Assembly: GCF_028476545.1 (NCBI RefSeq)
Contig: NW_026731696.1
Location: forward strand, 186,001-250,000
Length of the DNA: 64,000 bases
DNA from: Physella acuta
Taxonomy: Eukaryota; Mollusca; Gastropoda; Physidae
Direction of reading: 5' to 3'
Shown here: piece by piece, positions 24,285 through 36,227 of the stretch
Numbering within the stretch: the stretch's first letter is position 1
Layout of the letters: every line of letters starts with the position of its first letter
The notes under the pieces: generated by a model
Databases searched by the model: none
Seen by the model: only the letters and a program-made list of their open reading frames with translations
What the model was told of the DNA's origin: nothing
Position numbers and translations under genes: made by a program

Positions 24285-24806
24285 AATCATTCAACACGGG
24301 TATTACGTCCCCTTTTATTACTGCAAACAAAATCAATAAGCACTGAAAACAATACGGGTATTACGTCCCCTTTATTACTGAAAACAATACTGAATTACGT
24401 CCCCTTTATTACTGTAAACAATGCATGTATTACGTCCCCTTTATTGCAGAAAACAATGCATGTATTACTACCCTTTTATTACTGAAATCAATACGGGCAT
24501 TATGTCCCCTTTATGACTGAAAACAATACGACTATTATGTCTCCTTTACGATCTCCCAAAATGATTTCCAAGTTTGTCTAGTTTGATTAACTCGAACGAT
24601 TCATTGACGTCCCAAAGACATCCCATAGACATCTAGAGCGTGATAAATGTGTGGCAATCGTCACGTGAGATTCACACATATGGGATGTTAGAAAAATGTG
24701 TTCATAAAAACGCATATAGGCCTACAACGATTTTATAGAGAGGAGTCAAGTTGAACACAAGTCACACAAGATAAACACAAGTTGAACACAAGATGAAGCA
24801 ACTCAG
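24285..24806 (+). promoter_or_regulatory. Upstream block of chitinase B shared with chitinase C; candidate promoter and 5' UTR exon
   Basis: About seven copies of a unit of 35-40 bp with TTACGTCCCCTTTATTACTG lead into sequence also found upstream of gene C (38975-39251). Shared words include GTTTGTCTAGTTTGA, GAGATTCAC, GGCCTACAAC and AAGCAACTCAG. Both end in CAACTCAG|GT, a possible 5' UTR exon donor (24807 here). No clear TATA box. The promoter role is inferred only from conservation between paralogues. Confidence 0.42.
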
Positions 24807-24818
24807 GTCACAGGTATC

Positions 24819-24981
<163 letters not shown>

Positions 24982-25002
24982 TAAGTTAGTTCTACGTATA
25001 CA

Positions 25003-25325
25003 CACACACTTACTTACTTACTTAATCCTCATCACTCCCTGTGGAGTATAGGGCAACAACAAATCTCCGCCATTCCACCCTGTCCTGGGCGAGCCACTTT
25101 AGTTCATGCCAGGTTTTGCCAGTAGCCTGTACTTCTTCTTCTATCTCTCTCCTCGTCATATCAGGCAAAGCTGCCTCGGTCCTCTGTTGCTCTCCCATGA
25201 TGGTTTGATTTAGATCTGTTGCCGTTTCTGTAGCGTTTTTGTTTTTACATGGTGGGTTGCTAGCCCAAACCCAAAACCCTCCTCCTTTCCCATTCTGGAC
25301 TTTGGACCAGACAATGGCGGAGTTA
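25003..25325 (-). mobile_element. 5'-truncated LINE: last ~100 codons of a non-LTR retrotransposon ORF2 and its tail
   Basis: The minus strand encodes a peptide ending KTWHELKWLAQDRVEWRRFV then [11 protein letters not shown] and a stop at 25022-25024. This is the characteristic C-terminus of endonuclease-reverse transcriptase ORFs of non-LTR retrotransposons in many invertebrates (RTE/CR1-like; family not resolved). Directly after the stop comes a (TAAG)n tail, typical for such elements. Only the 3' end is present, so it is a dead-on-arrival copy. CA/TA microsatellites flank it. Confidence 0.82.
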
Positions 25326-25442
<117 letters not shown>

Positions 25443-25848
25443 AAGTCATAAAGTCAGCATGCGACTTCCTTGTTATACACAGTCGACAGATATGCTAAAC
25501 TCAAACGTTAAAACGTGTAACAAGTTCAAAGAGAATTTTCCGGTCATTAATTCTTTTCCTTGGCGACAAGTGTTGGGTGGAAGCTAAAAATAGAACATTT
25601 AAAAACAATTAGTTAAATGTATGTAAATTTGGAAAGTTTGAACCGACGTGACAATCATTCAGTGTGTTTTTACTCTACCGCTGTGAAGTCTACGCTAGTG
25701 CTATACTTGTAGAGTTTCATTCAGAGATTTCTTCTTCGTTATGCTGGTAGGACTTAAAGCCAACCGCAATGTCCGTTTAGGTGTCTGTCGTGTCAGTTTA
25801 GGTATCTCTCGATGTCATTGTGTTACTAATAATAAACTACTATTCCAG

Positions 25849-26412
25849 ATGTGGTATCTCTTCACTTTAGTGGTGCTGTTTGCCTTGGCTGGATGTGCTA
25901 ATGGTAGGTTTGTGAATGTATAATTGTTAATTACTTTACCTCAATGTACGTCTCTGTATACATGTTAGTATTTGGCAGCTTTATTTTTAGCAACATGACG
26001 TAACAGTAGATTACTCAAATTAGACTAGCGAATTGTCAATGAACACAAAAGTGGAAGTTTAGCCAACATGTCTAATAAGAGAATATACACTTTAAATTTG
26101 ACAATCTGTGACTACTGTAAAAATAAAACAAAAATGTACGTTTCAAAGCAATGATACCCAAGGTTGATAAAGTGTTAATCTTGCTGTAGGGGCAGCGTGC
26201 CAGAGGCGTGTCTGCTACCACACAAACTGGTCCCAGTACCGACAAGAACCAGCTAAATTCATGCCAGGTAACATCGACCCCCATCTCTGCACCCACATCA
26301 TCTACGCCTTCGCCAAGTTAAGTAACAACGAGTTAGCGGCCTTTGAGTGGAACGATGAGGACACCGACTGGGCTAAAGGACTGTGAGTTATTTATACGTG
26401 TATACACACACT

Positions 26413-26485
<73 letters not shown>

Positions 26486-29400
26486 ACCACCCCGAAAGTG
26501 TAAAGAGAGAGTGTCAATTCACTACCACATGTGACAAATCCCACCTTTTGAAAAGTTTTAATGAAGTGTATCGAGAATCCATTACGTCCCCTGATTAACG
26601 TAAAGTTTTATGCGGCTTGCATTTCTGGTTTGCGATCAATTACCACATACATGGTGTTTGTAAATGAGCTCATTCTCTCAGCTAATGTCGCATTCGTTAA
26701 GAAAGTTCAAAATGTATTTCAGTCGAGGTTAGCGAATTTAAGAGCCTAGTGCTAATAGTACTCACGTCACATTTTTTTTACAAATCAAACGCATTGATCG
26801 TTTATCATTGAGGGTGACTATCTTGTGTGCATCAATAGTCAAATATTCAACTAAGTGCTCCTTTCAAACAAACACATAAAATAAGAACGTTACGTTTAAT
26901 GGACAATTTTAAAAAATTTAAAAAAATAATTTACCTAAAAATTTTTTATTCTGACTTAAGTAATTTTAGCACTAAGTCTTAAATTTACTCTTGATAAATT
27001 ACGAATTGTTCAAAAATAAATTGGCTGCTATAAAAATATCTGTTCATCGCGATTTCTGTTTTTAAGGTACTCCATGTTCAATGACCTGAAACAAGTGAAC
27101 CCCCAAATGAAGACCCTCCTAGCTGTGGGGGGCTACAACCTGGGCTCGGCTCCGTTCTCTCAAGTGGTGGCTGACTCTGGCACACGACAACATTTTATTC
27201 AAACCTCCATCAAATTCCTGAGGGACCACAACTTCGATGGCCTTGATCTTGACTGGGAGTACCCAGCGTTGAGAGGAAGTGGACCCGAAGACAAGCACAG
27301 GTTTACCCAGTTGGTTGAGGTTAGGGTTTAGTTTACCCAGTTGGTTGAGGTTAGGGTTTAGTTTACCCAGTTGGTTGAGGTTAGGGTTTAGTTTACCAAG
27401 TTGGTTGAGGTTAGGGTTTAGTTTACCCAGTTGGTTGAGGTTAGGGTTTAGTTTACCAAGTTGGTTGAGGTTAGGGTTTAGTTTTGGTTGAGGTTAGGGT
27501 TTAGTTTACCCAGTTGGTTGAGGTTAGGGTTTAGTTTACCCAGTTGGTTGAGGTTAGGGTTTAGTTTACCCAGTTGATTGAGGTTAAGGTTTAGTTTACC
27601 CAGTTGGTTGAGGTGAGGGTTTAGCTTACCCAGTTGGTTGAGGTGAGGGTTTAGTTTACCCAGTTGGCTGAGGTTAGGGTCTAGATAAGGTTAACTTATC
27701 TCAGTTACCCCGAGAATAGCTTTTAGTTAGCAAGAAGATGTGAAAACGGATATTTTAAATTGTTTAGGAGAGGGGTGATGGGGTAAGATTTCTCTGATAG
27801 GCTCAACGTTTTGTATTTCTCACATTTTTTGGCCAAATTGTAAACTGGTCAACTTTCCCTGGAACGTTGCAAACTGTTCACACATGAACTAATGTCAACT
27901 TACAAACTGTTGACACATGAACTAATGTCAACTTACAAACTGTTGACACATGAACTAATGTCAACTTACAAACTGTTCACACATGAACTAATGTCAACTT
28001 ACAAACTGTTCACACTTGAACTACTGTCAACTTACAAACTGTTCACACATGAACTAATGTCAACTTACAAACTGTTCACACATGAACTAATGTCAACTTA
28101 CAAATTGTTCACACATGAACTAATGTCAACTTCCCCAGGAACTGTCCGCAGCCTTTGACCAAGAGCATGGATCCAGTGGAAAACCCAGGCTTTTGTTGTC
28201 TGCTGCTGTTGCTGCTGGTAAAGACAACATTGATGCGGCCTATGAGATCAGTGCCATAGCCAGGTAAGTGACGTCAGTGTCATAGCTAGGTGAGGTCAGT
28301 CCCATAGCCAGGTAAGATCAGTGCCATAGCCAGGTAAGTGACGTCAGTGCCATAGCCAGGTAAGTGACGTCAGTGCCATAGCCAGGTAAGTGACGTCAGT
28401 GCCATAGCCAGGTGAGATCAGTGTCATAGCCAGGTGAGATCAGTGCCATAGCCAGGTAAGGTCTAGGAGATCAGTGCCATAGCCAGGTAAGGTCTGCGAG
28501 AGCGTTTGTATTGACAATTAAAGAAGAATTATCATTTCTTTTGGTAATCGGTAGCCTTTTTAATATTCTCATAAATCCCCTGCATTTATCTTATCATAAC
28601 ATGACAATTTCTGCCTTTACTTATTACAACAATTTCACTTCACGTGACCTTGTATCCACCAATCAGCAAACTGGACTTCATCAACCTCATGTCCTACGAC
28701 TTCCACGGCAGCTGGGACCCGTTCACTGGACACAACAGTCCACTCTACGGCCACCCTTCTGACTCAGGGGCAAATGTAAACTATTACATTGTAAGTTTTG
28801 ATATTTGTTTTTGTTTTATTTTTAGTTTTCGAAGACATAAAAAAAATGTTGTTCCAATTTTTCTATTAACTTATTATATTTAAATGACCTTAGTTTTCTT
28901 TTAAAAGATGTAAATATTTTTGACCTATTGTAATAGAAAACAATGTATTTTATATTTTATTAATCATATTGTTTTATTGTCAATCAAAGTTAATTGTATT
29001 TATATAATTTATAAATTATAATTTTTTTTAAATGTCCGTAGGATTTTGCTGCGAGATACTGGGTTTCGAAGGGCGCTCCCAAAGAAAAATTAAACATTGG
29101 TCTTGCAACCTACGGTAGAAGTTTCAGCCTAGCTAATCCTGCCAATATCAATGTTGGGGCTCAGACTATAGGGCCCGGGCCCAGCGGGAAGTACACTGGG
29201 GAGGCAGGGTTTTTGGCCTACTATGAGGTAACTTTCCACTTGCTTGTTACTCACTTCTAAACGAACTTTTTAAAAAATAACTTTTATTATGTGGAGTTTT
29301 ATTAAAGCAAAGTAATTTAATAATTTCATCGATTTAGACACATTAAAAACATTCCAATATCATAACATATCGTAAATAGAAACATGAACACACATGAAAA

Positions 29401-32400
29401 TGAACGCAATGGATTTTCATTACTGGAAAATGAAAATTTTGATACAATAATTAAAATATGAATACGCTTAAATAATAAAGCTTTAACATAATTAGGAGAA
29501 GTTATTTAGTTTTGATTACTTACTCAAATCTTCAGGTTTGTGAACTGATCAAAAGTGGTGCAACGGTCTACCGTATCCCAGAACAGCAAGTCTCATACCT
29601 TGTCCAGGGTAACCTCTGGGTAGGATATGATGACCCGGAAAGTTTGAGAAACAAGGTAACAAGATGTTCAAAACTTTTACGTTAAAAATGTTGACATTAT
29701 AAAACATCCTAAAATTACAATGACTTATCTAACGGGGGGAAGGGGGGGGGGGAAATCAGACACCCCCCCCCCCCCATACACACACTCCATGGAGCCTCAG
29801 AATGACAAATGTCTTCATTAACCTACTAACATTGGTTTGAGCGAGTTCGCGTCTTGTTCATTTTAAAAATTGTAAATGTCATATTTCTGCTATTTTATAT
29901 TCTCAAAAAGATATAAAATACACTTAAAAGGGCCTATAAATACGTTTGTAATTGGTGGAGGGGGGGGGGAAGCTTCCCTAGCATCAAGCTTCATTTCGGA
30001 AATTTTAATATGAGAATATAATCTTTTAAAAAATCCCTGCCTCTACCTAGGTCAAGTACATCAAGGACAACGGTTACGGCGGGAGTATGATCTGGACCCT
30101 GGATCTGGACGACTTCTCTGGAACTTTCTGTGGACTTGGACCGTACCCTCTGGCACGGGCCATCAGTGAAGAGTGTGGGGCAGCACCAACTAGTGGCAGG
30201 TCTCTACAGAAATATTGGCTTACAACATCTACAGAAATATTGGCAGCATTCATTGTTTGATACTAGACCGACTGACTTACATCATCTACAGAAATATTGG
30301 CAGCATTCATTGTTTGATACTAGACCGACTTACTTACATCATCGACAGAAATATTGGCAGCATTCATTGTTTGATACTAGACCGACTTACTTACATCATC
30401 TACAGAAATATTGGCAGCATTCATTGTTTGATACTAGACCGACTTACTTACATCATCTACAGAAATATTGGCAGCATTCATTGTTTGATACTAGACACTG
30501 ACTTACATCATCTACAGAAATATTGGCAGCATTTATTGTTTGATACTAGACACTGACTTACATCATCTACAGAAATATTGGCAGCATTTATTGTTTGATA
30601 CTAGACCGACTGACTTACATTATCTACAGAAATATTGGCAGCATTCATTGTTTGATACTAGACCGAGTGACTTACATCATCTACAGAAATATTGGCAGCA
30701 TTTATTGTTTGATACTAGACCCTGACTTACATCATCTACAGAAATATTGGCAGCATTCATTGTTTGATACTAGACCCTGACTTACATCATCTACAGAAAT
30801 ATTGGCAGCATTTATTGTTTGATACTAGACCGTCTTACTTACATCATCTACAGAAATATTGGCATCATTTATTGTTTGATACTAGACCGTTTGACTCACA
30901 TCATCTACAGAAATATTGGCAGCATTCATTGTTTGGTACTAGACCGAGTGACTTACATCATCTACAGAAATATTGGCAGCATTTATTGTTTGATACTAGA
31001 CCCTGACTTACATCATCTACAGAAATATTGGCAGCATTCATTGTTTGATACTAGACCCTGACTTACATCATCTACAGAAATATTGGCAGCATTTATTGTT
31101 TGATACTAGACCGTCTTACTTACATCATCTACAGAAATATTGGGAGCATTTATTGTTTGATACTAGACCGACTTACTTACTTCATCTACAGAAATATTGG
31201 CAGCATTTATTGTTTGATACTAGACACTGACTTACATCATCTACAGAAATATTGGCAGCATTTATTGTTTGATACTAGACACTGACTTACATCATCTACA
31301 GAAATATTGGCAGCATTTATTGTTTGATACTAGACACTGACTTACATCATCTACAGAAATATTGGCAGCATTTATTGTTTGATACTAGACCGACTTACTT
31401 ACATCATCTACAGAAATATATATTTACATCATCTACATAAATATATAGGCAGCATTTATTGTTTGATACTAGACCGTCTGACTTACATCATCTACAGAAT
31501 TATTGGCAGCATTTATTGTTTGATACTAGACACTGACTTATATCCTGTACAGAATTATTGGCAGCATTTATTGTTTGATACTAGACCGACTTACTTACTT
31601 CATCTACAGAAATATTGGCAGCATTTATTGTTTGATACTAGACACTGACTTACATCATCTACAGAAATATTGGCAGCATTTATTGTTTGATACTAGACCG
31701 ACTTACTTACATCATCTACAGAAATATATACTTACATCATCTACATAAATATATAGGCAGCATTTATTGTTTGATACTAGACCGTCTGACTTACATCATC
31801 TACAGAATTATTGGCAGCATTTATTGTTTGATACTAGACACTGACTTATATCCTCTACAGAATTATTGGCAGCATTTATTGTTTGATACTAGACCGACTG
31901 ACTTACATCATCGCATTGTTTTTTAAGCATCAAGCTATCGACATAGGCCTAGATCTAAATGTTTCTAAACTCTGAACTACGTTCCTTTCAGCGTTACCAG
32001 CACACCTCAGCCTGTTGAGCCACAGACACAATCACCAAATGTCGCCCAGACACAATCACCAAATGTCGCCCAGACACAATCACCAAATGTCGTGCAGACA
32101 CAATCACCAAATGTCGTGCAAACACAATCGCCAAATGTTGTACAGACACAAGCTCCTGTGGTTCAAGAAAATGGTGAGTAGAGACACATTCCAATGTTGC
32201 CTGATTGCCACGTCGAGAGACATTCCAAAAAAATAAATCCACATTTTTTAACACACCGATTCCTTAAGACAACCTCCTTTATCATTGAACCCTTTCTTGT
32301 AGCCTACATGTCACAGATATGTGTCTCCTGTCTTACAGTGACGTAAGCCTATATGTCACAGATATTTGTTTCATGTCTTACAGCGACCTCTTGTAGCCTA

Positions 32401-32655
32401 CATGTCACAGATATTTGTTTCATGTCTTACAGTAACGTAGCCTACATGTCACAGATATGTGTCTCCTGTCTTACAGTGACCAGCATGTGTCGTGACAAAA
32501 GTCTCCCTGACGATCTGTACGCCAACCCCACTAGCTGCTACAGCTATGTGCAATGTTTTGCCGACCAAACCTACATCATGCCCTGCCCAGCCGGCACCGC
32601 CTTTGATGTACGAATCAAGGTCTGCCAGCACAGATACCTAGTCCCTGGGTGCTAG
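25849..32655 (+). CDS. Chitinase B: secreted GH18 chitinase with repeat linker and CBM14, 521 aa
   Basis: Extracellular chitin hydrolysis. Exons: 25849-25903, 26190-26382, 27067-27319, 28139-28263, 28667-28790, 29042-29227, 29536-29655, 30051-30199, 31992-32173, 32477-32655 (1566 nt, all phases agree). The signal peptide is [19 protein letters not shown]. The GH18 barrel has [10 protein letters not shown] with E147 as acid/base, [10 protein letters not shown] and [12 protein letters not shown]. Exon 9 encodes a linker of an 8-aa unit (QTQSPNVV-like) repeated six times. Exon 10 is a complete six-cysteine CBM14 ending LVPGC. The ATG directly follows TTCCAG. The middle exons are almost identical to chitinase D, while exon 1, exon 6 and the CBM resemble C. 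Arrays copy its donors at exons 3, 4 and 8 and its acceptor at exon 10. Confidence 0.95.
26400..26482. repeat. (CA)n(TA)n microsatellite just after chitinase B exon 2
   Basis: Begins 18 bp after the donor. The same context, ending exon 2 with CTGTGAGTTATTTATACGTG, is found in chitinase D. Confidence 0.96.
27296..27690 (+). repeat. 30-bp array seeded on chitinase B exon 3 donor
   Basis: The unit is GTTTACCCAGTTGGTTGAG|G then TTAGGGTTTA. It contains the last 19 coding bases of exon 3 and its donor. About thirteen copies. The first unit is the real exon end. Read in frame, the repeat meets TAG at once. Confidence 0.96.
27875..28135 (+). repeat. About 31-bp array ending at the chitinase B exon 4 acceptor
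   Basis: Eight to nine copies of ACTAATGTCAACTTACAAAC plus TGTTCACACATGA. The final copy becomes TGTCAACTTCCCCAG, the acceptor of exon 4. Confidence 0.93.
28250..28500 (+). repeat. Array of the chitinase B exon 4 donor
   Basis: Unit of 22-26 bp, CAGTGCCATAGCCAG|GTAAG then TGACGT. The exon end and a perfect CAG|GTAAGT-type donor are repeated about nine times. The true donor is at 28264. Confidence 0.95.
30200..31915 (+). repeat. 1.7-kb, 55-59-bp minisatellite starting at the chitinase B exon 8 donor
   Basis: Unit with CATCTACAGAAATATTGGCA, GCATTTATTGTTTGATACTA and GACCGACTTACTTA. The first partial unit starts in the donor itself (CAG|GTCTCTACAGAAATATTGG). About thirty copies. Blocks near 31380-31560 and 31690-31870 are copies of each other with a TATATATTTACATC insertion. 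Open frames here are repeat artefacts. Confidence 0.95.
32285..32480 (+). repeat. Four copies of the exon 10 acceptor, chitinase B
   Basis: Unit of about 45-55 bp: AGCCTACATGTCACAGATAT, GTGTCTCCTGTCTTACAG|TGAC. Each copy ends in a complete polypyrimidine tract and AG. The last AG (32475-32476) joins the intact CBM14 exon. Confidence 0.92.
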
Positions 32656-32735
32656 TGCCTCTGTTTTTGGTATCAGGAGGGTCTGCCAGTACAGAGACTT
32701 AGTCCCTGGGTGCTAGCGCCTATGTTTTTTAGGAT
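32598..32735 (+). repeat. Tandem copy of the CBM14 end and stop codon, chitinase B
   Basis: The last about 45 coding bases (GTCTGCCAGCACAGATACCT then AGTCCCTGGGTGCTAG) are followed at 32680-32727 by a copy, GTCTGCCAGTACAGAGACTT then AGTCCCTGGGTGCTAG, lying in the 3' UTR. Confidence 0.9.
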
Positions 32736-32767
32736 CAGGAGCTGAAGTCTACCAAGGTTTTTATTTC

Positions 32768-32773
32768 AATAAA
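32768..32773 (+). promoter_or_regulatory. Poly(A) signal, chitinase B
   Basis: AATAAA 113 bp after the stop codon, followed by an A-rich stretch. Confidence 0.65.
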
Positions 32774-32802
32774 AAAAACATGCTAGTTTAAGATACGTGT
32801 TT

Positions 32803-33518
32803 TTTTACTTTCTCGTATATAGCCTACGAAGTATAGAGAAAGTCTTGTAATCGTGCAAAAAAAAAAAAAATCGAGATTTTTACAAATCTCGACGTTTCAC
32901 ACCTCACTGATACGGAAAAACATAATTTTGCAATCTTGTCCGTATGTCTGTGTGTCTGTCTGTGTGTCTGTCTGTGTGTCTGTCTGTCTGTCCGTGTGTA
33001 AACACGATAACTTGAGTACCGTTACAGCTAGGTTGATGAAATTTCATATATAAGTATTTAATCAAAATCGTAGATCTGTATCAACTTTTGAGCGATTTCC
33101 GATAACCGGAAGTGGTACTTTTCCTACTTTGAATTTTTCAAAAGCCTATAACTTGAGTACTATTTCAGATAGATAAATGAAATTTCATATGTAAGTAAAA
33201 GATCTAATTCTCTACCTTCTATTAAATTTTGAGTCATTTCCGTTGACTGGAAGTAGTACTTTACGCTACTTCCGATTTCTCAAAAAACGAATGTAAATTT
33301 TAAAAGTAATAATAATATTGCGCACCATTATGCGCTTTTTTATTTGGCGTTCACTTGGTGTGCAATTAATTTGTCTGCGAGATTTTATTCTATTTTTAAA
33401 ACTTTAAGTATTTAAAATGGATTAAAAATCATGTCTATAGCCCGAGTTCCCATCCCCTGTTATTTTATATAAGAATTTTCGAGAAAGTTTAGGGGAGATC
33501 ACTCCCGGTTTATTTTAA
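32803..33518 (+). mobile_element. Dispersed ~0.7-kb non-autonomous repeat with inner tandem units, copy 1
   Basis: Begins TTTTACTTTCTCGTATATAG, with a near-palindrome whose arms are ACTTTCTC and GAGAAAGT, and ends with TTTTCGAGAAAGTTTAGGGG then CTCCCGGTTTATTTT. Two or more diverged inner units of about 130 bp contain ATAACTTGAGTAC, GAAATTTCATAT and GATTTCCGATAACCGGAAGT. An inverted copy lies at 62523-63299 and fragments near 3660-3700, 41490-41930 and 44625-44690. No coding capacity. Terminal structure plus a tandem core resembles pearl/HINE-type elements of molluscs, but this class is a guess. Confidence 0.72.
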
Positions 33519-33885
33519 TACATCTTCCTCTCTTCTCGGTTATTATTTTTATAACAGCCATGGATGTCATGTAGTAAAGTCATGGCAAGATTTCATGTAG
33601 TAAAGTCATTGCAAGATGTAATGTAGTAAAGTGATGTCAGGATGTCATGTAGTAAAGTCATGGTAAGATGCCATGTAGTAAAGTCATGGTAAGATGTCAT
33701 GTAGTATACGTTGGGAGGCTGTAAAGAGAATTTGAAATGGAGATGGAGACGCTGTTAGGAGAAATGTAAATGAGCCTGAACTTGTCTAAGATTTATTGAT
33801 CAGTAATCCTAGTTGGTCGAAATCAATTACAGCACACACAATTAGATTAGCTCTGACGCAAGCTATGATAACCATGGCATACAAA
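33519..33885. other. Intergenic DNA with a short 27-28-bp repeat
   Basis: About six copies of ATGTAGTAAAGTCATGGCAA with GATGTC at 33560-33710, then unique sequence. No gene seen. Confidence 0.6.
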
Positions 33886-33887
33886 CA

Positions 33888-35360
33888 GTAGGCTAAACAT
33901 GCCTAGACTGTCTATGTCCTACCACAGTAGACTGTCCATGTCCTACCACAGTAGACTGTCCATGTCCTACTACAGTAGACTGTCCATGTCCTACTACAGT
34001 AGACTGTCCATGTCCTACTACAGTAGACTGTCCATGTCCTACTACAGTAGACTGTCCATGTCCTACTACAGTAGACTGTTAATGTCCTACCACAGTAGAC
34101 TGTCCATGTCCTACCACAATAGACTGTCCATGCCCTACTACAGTAGACTGTCCATGTCCTACCACTGTAGACTGTCCATGTCCGACCAGAGTAGACTGTC
34201 CATGTCCTACCACAGTAGAATGTCCATGTCCTACCACAGTAGACTGTCCATGTCCTACCACAGTAGACTGTCCATGTCCTACTACAGTAGACTGTCCATG
34301 TCCTACTACAGTAGACTGTCCATGTCCTACCACAGTAGACTGTCCATGTCCTACTACAGTAGACTGTCCATGTCCTACTACAGTAGACTGTTAATGTCCT
34401 ACCACAGTAGACTGTCCATGTCCTACCACAATAGACTGTCCATGCCCTATTACAGTAGACTGTCCATGTCCTACCACTGTAGACTGTCCATGTCCGACCA
34501 GAGTAGACTGTCCATGTCCTACCACAGTAGACTGTCCATGTCCTACTACAGTAGACTGTCCATGTCCTACTACAGTAGACTGTTAATGTCCTACCACAGT
34601 AGACTGTCCATGTCCTACCACAATAGACTGTCCATGCCCTACTACAGTAGACTGTCCATGTCCTACCACTGTAGACTGTCCATGTCCGACCAGAGTAGAC
34701 TGTCCATGTCCTACCACAGTAGAATGTCCATGTCCTACTACAGTAGACTGTCCATGTCCTACCACAGTAGACTGTTCATGTCCTACCACAGTAGACTGTC
34801 CATGTCCTACCACAGTAGACTGTTCATGTCCTACCACAGTAGACTGTCCATGTCCTACCACAGTAGAATGTCCATGTCCTACCATAGTAGACTCTCCATG
34901 TCCTACCACAGTAGACTGTTCATGTCCTACCACAGTAGACTGTCCATGTCCTACCACAGTAAACTGTCCATGTCCTACCACAGTAGACTGTCCATGTCCT
35001 ACTACAGTAGACTGTCCATGTCCTACCACAGTAAACTGTTCATGTCCTACCACAGTAAACTGTTCATGTCCTACTACAGTAGACTGTCCATGTCCTACCA
35101 CAGTAGACTGTCCATGTCCTACCACAGTAGACTGTCCATGTCCTACTACACTAGAGTGTTCATGTCCTACTACAGTAGACTGTCCATGTCCTACCACAGT
35201 AAACTGTTCATGTCCTACTACAGTAGACTGTCCATGTCCTACCACAGTAGACTGTCCATGTCCTACCACAGTAGACTGTCCATGTCCTACTACACTAGAG
35301 TGTTCATGTCCTACTACAGTAGACTGTCCATGTCCTACCACAGTAGACTGTTAATGTCCT
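33888..35360 (+). repeat. 1.5-kb, 24-bp minisatellite
   Basis: About sixty copies of AGACTGTCCATGTCCTACCA CAGT with block-wise variants. Because 24 is a multiple of three and the unit has no stop, one plus-strand frame stays open for 488 codons (SRLSMSYH repeats) and minus-strand frames open too. No splice or homology evidence supports coding. Confidence 0.96.
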
Positions 35361-35940
35361 ACTAAAATAGACTGTCCATATCCTTCACAACTTTAAACCC
35401 AGAATAAAATACTATTTATGGGTAACCGATGTCACGCTTCTTTCATAAAAGTCACGCCCCCCCCCCAGTAGCGGATTAAGGGGGGGGGGAGGCTGAGAGG
35501 GCTGCAGGAGGCCCCCAAAATGTCATCATACAAATCATAGTAAATTTCACTTTTAAAGCGTAATTGTCTGTATTTGTATTTTTACAAACTTTTATTCAAC
35601 TTGCTTCCTATGTCGTCTGTCGTCATGGATCGAAACGGGCGAGCGAAATTTCAGGCACTTCTAACTGACAGATTCGTTTCAAAGTTGGCACGTGGGTCAA
35701 GACTTTAAAAAAAAAGCAATATGACATTACATTTGACTAATTAATATTTTACTAATTAATTACAAATTTCTGAAATTAGTAGGAAGTCTTGTATTAGTAA
35801 CAAGTTTTTATGTAATAATGCACTAAAGAGGGGAAAATAAATGATTTTCTTTAAATATATACACACTGTTTAAATAACTATAAAGAAAAGGGTGGGTCGC
35901 TTCTTAAATTTTATTAAAAGTATTAAATATATAATGTAAA
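35361..35940. other. Intergenic DNA, nothing recognised
   Basis: AT-rich. A sequence CAGTAGCGGATTAAGG at 35466 resembles one end of a TIR element, but no partner end was found. Confidence 0.4.
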
Positions 35941-35944
35941 TATT

Positions 35945-35945
<1 letters not shown>

Positions 35946-36024
<79 letters not shown>
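35946..36024. repeat. (TA)n microsatellite
   Basis: About 79 bp of TA repeats. Confidence 0.97.
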
Positions 36025-36029
<5 letters not shown>

Positions 36030-36227
36030 AAAAGATGTCAGCTTAATCCACCTCCCTTGCCCTTCGTAACACAGTTTGAACTCTCTTAATCTCTGACTTC
36101 AGTAAACCCCAACACAAAGAGCTTTAATTTTTCATCACAGCTGTTTTTTTATCACTATTGATTGAGTCAGTGCAATTAAATAACAGTGATCAATGAACAG
36201 GCAATTTACACTGGGGGAGATATTCTT

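Noticed and set aside
30130-31926. Several 60-120-codon frames of [14 protein letters not shown] type
   Set aside because: They lie in the intron 8 minisatellite of chitinase B and mirror its 55-bp unit.
33899-35365. 488-codon frame of SRLSMSYH repeats, and minus-strand VVGHGQST frames
   Set aside because: Product of a 24-bp repeat open on both strands. No promoter, intron or poly(A) evidence.
35466-35510. Single TIR-like end CAGTAGCGGATTAAGG
   Set aside because: No matching inverted end or target duplication found within 1 kb.
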